DNA of 64,000 bases from Ralstonia pickettii (GTDB lineage: Bacteria; Pseudomonadota; Gammaproteobacteria; Burkholderiales; Burkholderiaceae). Positions 63,760 to 64,000 of this stretch are shown piece by piece. The first letter of the stretch is position 1. Every line of letters begins with the position of its first letter. A model generated the notes under the pieces. The model did not search any database, was not told the DNA's origin, and saw only the letters and a program-made list of their open reading frames with translations. Both the position numbers and the translations under genes were made by a program. Location of the stretch: the NCBI RefSeq assembly GCF_016466415.2, contig NZ_CP066771.1, positions 2,356,001 to 2,420,000 on the forward strand, in the 5' to 3' direction.

Positions 63760-64000
63760 ATGAAGACCAAGAACCTGATTCTCGCCTCGCTGATCGCTGT
63801 TGCCGCAATTCCGGCCTTCGCTGCCGGCGTGCAAAACAAGGACCCGTACACCAACGGCCAGGCCGTGACGAAGGCTGACCCGTATACGGATGGCGCCCGC
63901 AAGGCAGACGTCTACACCGACGGCGCCGTGCGCAAGGCTGACCCGTACACGGATGGCGCGCTGCGCAAGGCCGATCCGTACACCGATGGCGCCCTGGTCG
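63760..64000 (+). CDS. Exported tandem-repeat protein, N-terminal part (runs past the window end)
   Basis: ATG 63760 (GGAG about 6 nt upstream) opens a frame still open at base 64000, 80 codons seen. A signal peptide (MKTKNLILASLIAVAAIPAF, cleavage near AFA-AG) is followed by repeats of 10-11 residues, consensus K-A-D-P-Y-T-D-G-A-x-R. Five units are visible, the first divergent (KDPYTNGQAVT). The length and the number of repeats are unknown. No family recognised; short repeats with DxYTDG could bind cations or polysaccharide, but this is a guess. Confidence 0.8.
   Translation, partial: MKTKNLILASLIAVAAIPAFAAGVQNKDPYTNGQAVTKADPYTDGARKADVYTDGAVRKADPYTDGALRKADPYTDGALV
63838..64000 (+). repeat. 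33-bp tandem repeat array inside the exported repeat protein
   Basis: Units start at 63838 (33 nt, divergent), 63871 (30 nt), 63901, 63934 and 63967 (33 nt each, the last cut by the window). Units 3 and 4 keep most bases, with changes mainly in third positions, so protein sequence has been under selection. The array can expand or shrink by slippage. Confidence 0.75.

Noticed and set aside
63838-64000. 33-bp tandem units as a CRISPR array
   Set aside because: There are no unique spacers; the units are contiguous and in frame within a signal-peptide protein.

Overview
The window reads as chromosomal DNA of a Burkholderiales betaproteobacterium, most likely a Ralstonia species: GC-rich, dense, with many ATGA-type overlaps and proteins that look Ralstonia-like throughout. 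That assignment is by recognition, not by a database search. Most of the first 37 kb is housekeeping; the rest is accessory metabolism, transport and regulation. I see no rRNA, tRNA, IS element, prophage or CRISPR array.

Layout. 0-5.4 kb: tail of a GNAT acetyltransferase, then a complete branched-chain amino acid ABC transporter on the minus strand (binding lipoprotein, LivH, LivM, LivG, LivF). 5.8-8.7 kb: ispH, an FKBP-type isomerase, radC and the rpmB-rpmG ribosomal operon with its promoter, a folded leader and a terminator. 8.8-12.5 kb: the NAD de novo genes nadB, nadC and nadA. 12.7-18.3 kb: fatty acid desaturase, MscS channel, and a tightly overlapped purN / RNA methyltransferase / PLD nuclease operon. 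18.7-21.3 kb: convergent response regulator and hybrid histidine kinase. 21.4-26 kb: ribF-ileS-lspA, then a decayed segment with a run of ten C. 26.3-29.8 kb: YdcF-like protein and coaBC / luciferase-like oxidoreductase / dut. 29.8-33.3 kb: clpA-clpS and a cold-shock gene with a long leader. 33.5-36.2 kb: DUF4126 protein, a heavily folded RNA leading a 59-residue ORF with its own terminator, and icd.

36.5-42.5 kb is rich in exported proteins: a Tat-signal small protein, a Lys/His/Ala-rich peptide, a lipoprotein phosphoesterase coupled to a di-heme peroxidase, a DUF192 protein, a Tat-exported metallo-hydrolase and an MliC-like inhibitor. 42.5-51 kb holds three LysR regulators, two MFS transporters, DoxX and a gamma-glutamyltransferase. 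51-57.7 kb: DapA-like aldolase, zinc metallopeptidase, SDR, an Ada(N)-AlkA fusion followed by a methylguanine methyltransferase, and an EamA exporter. 58-64 kb: a HipA-like protein that appears to have lost its catalytic residues, an exported M20 hydrolase, periplasmic cyclohexadienyl dehydratase PheC, an unknown protein, and the start of an exported tandem-repeat protein cut by the window edge.

The most novel-looking item is the unit at 34274-34825: about 200 nt of nested helices, a GTG-started 59-codon ORF with a ribosome site, then an intrinsic terminator. I could not match it to any RNA class I know. The HipA-like pseudokinase without a HipB partner and the folded rpmB leader come next. 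All helices were found by eye; no folding, alignment or search was run.
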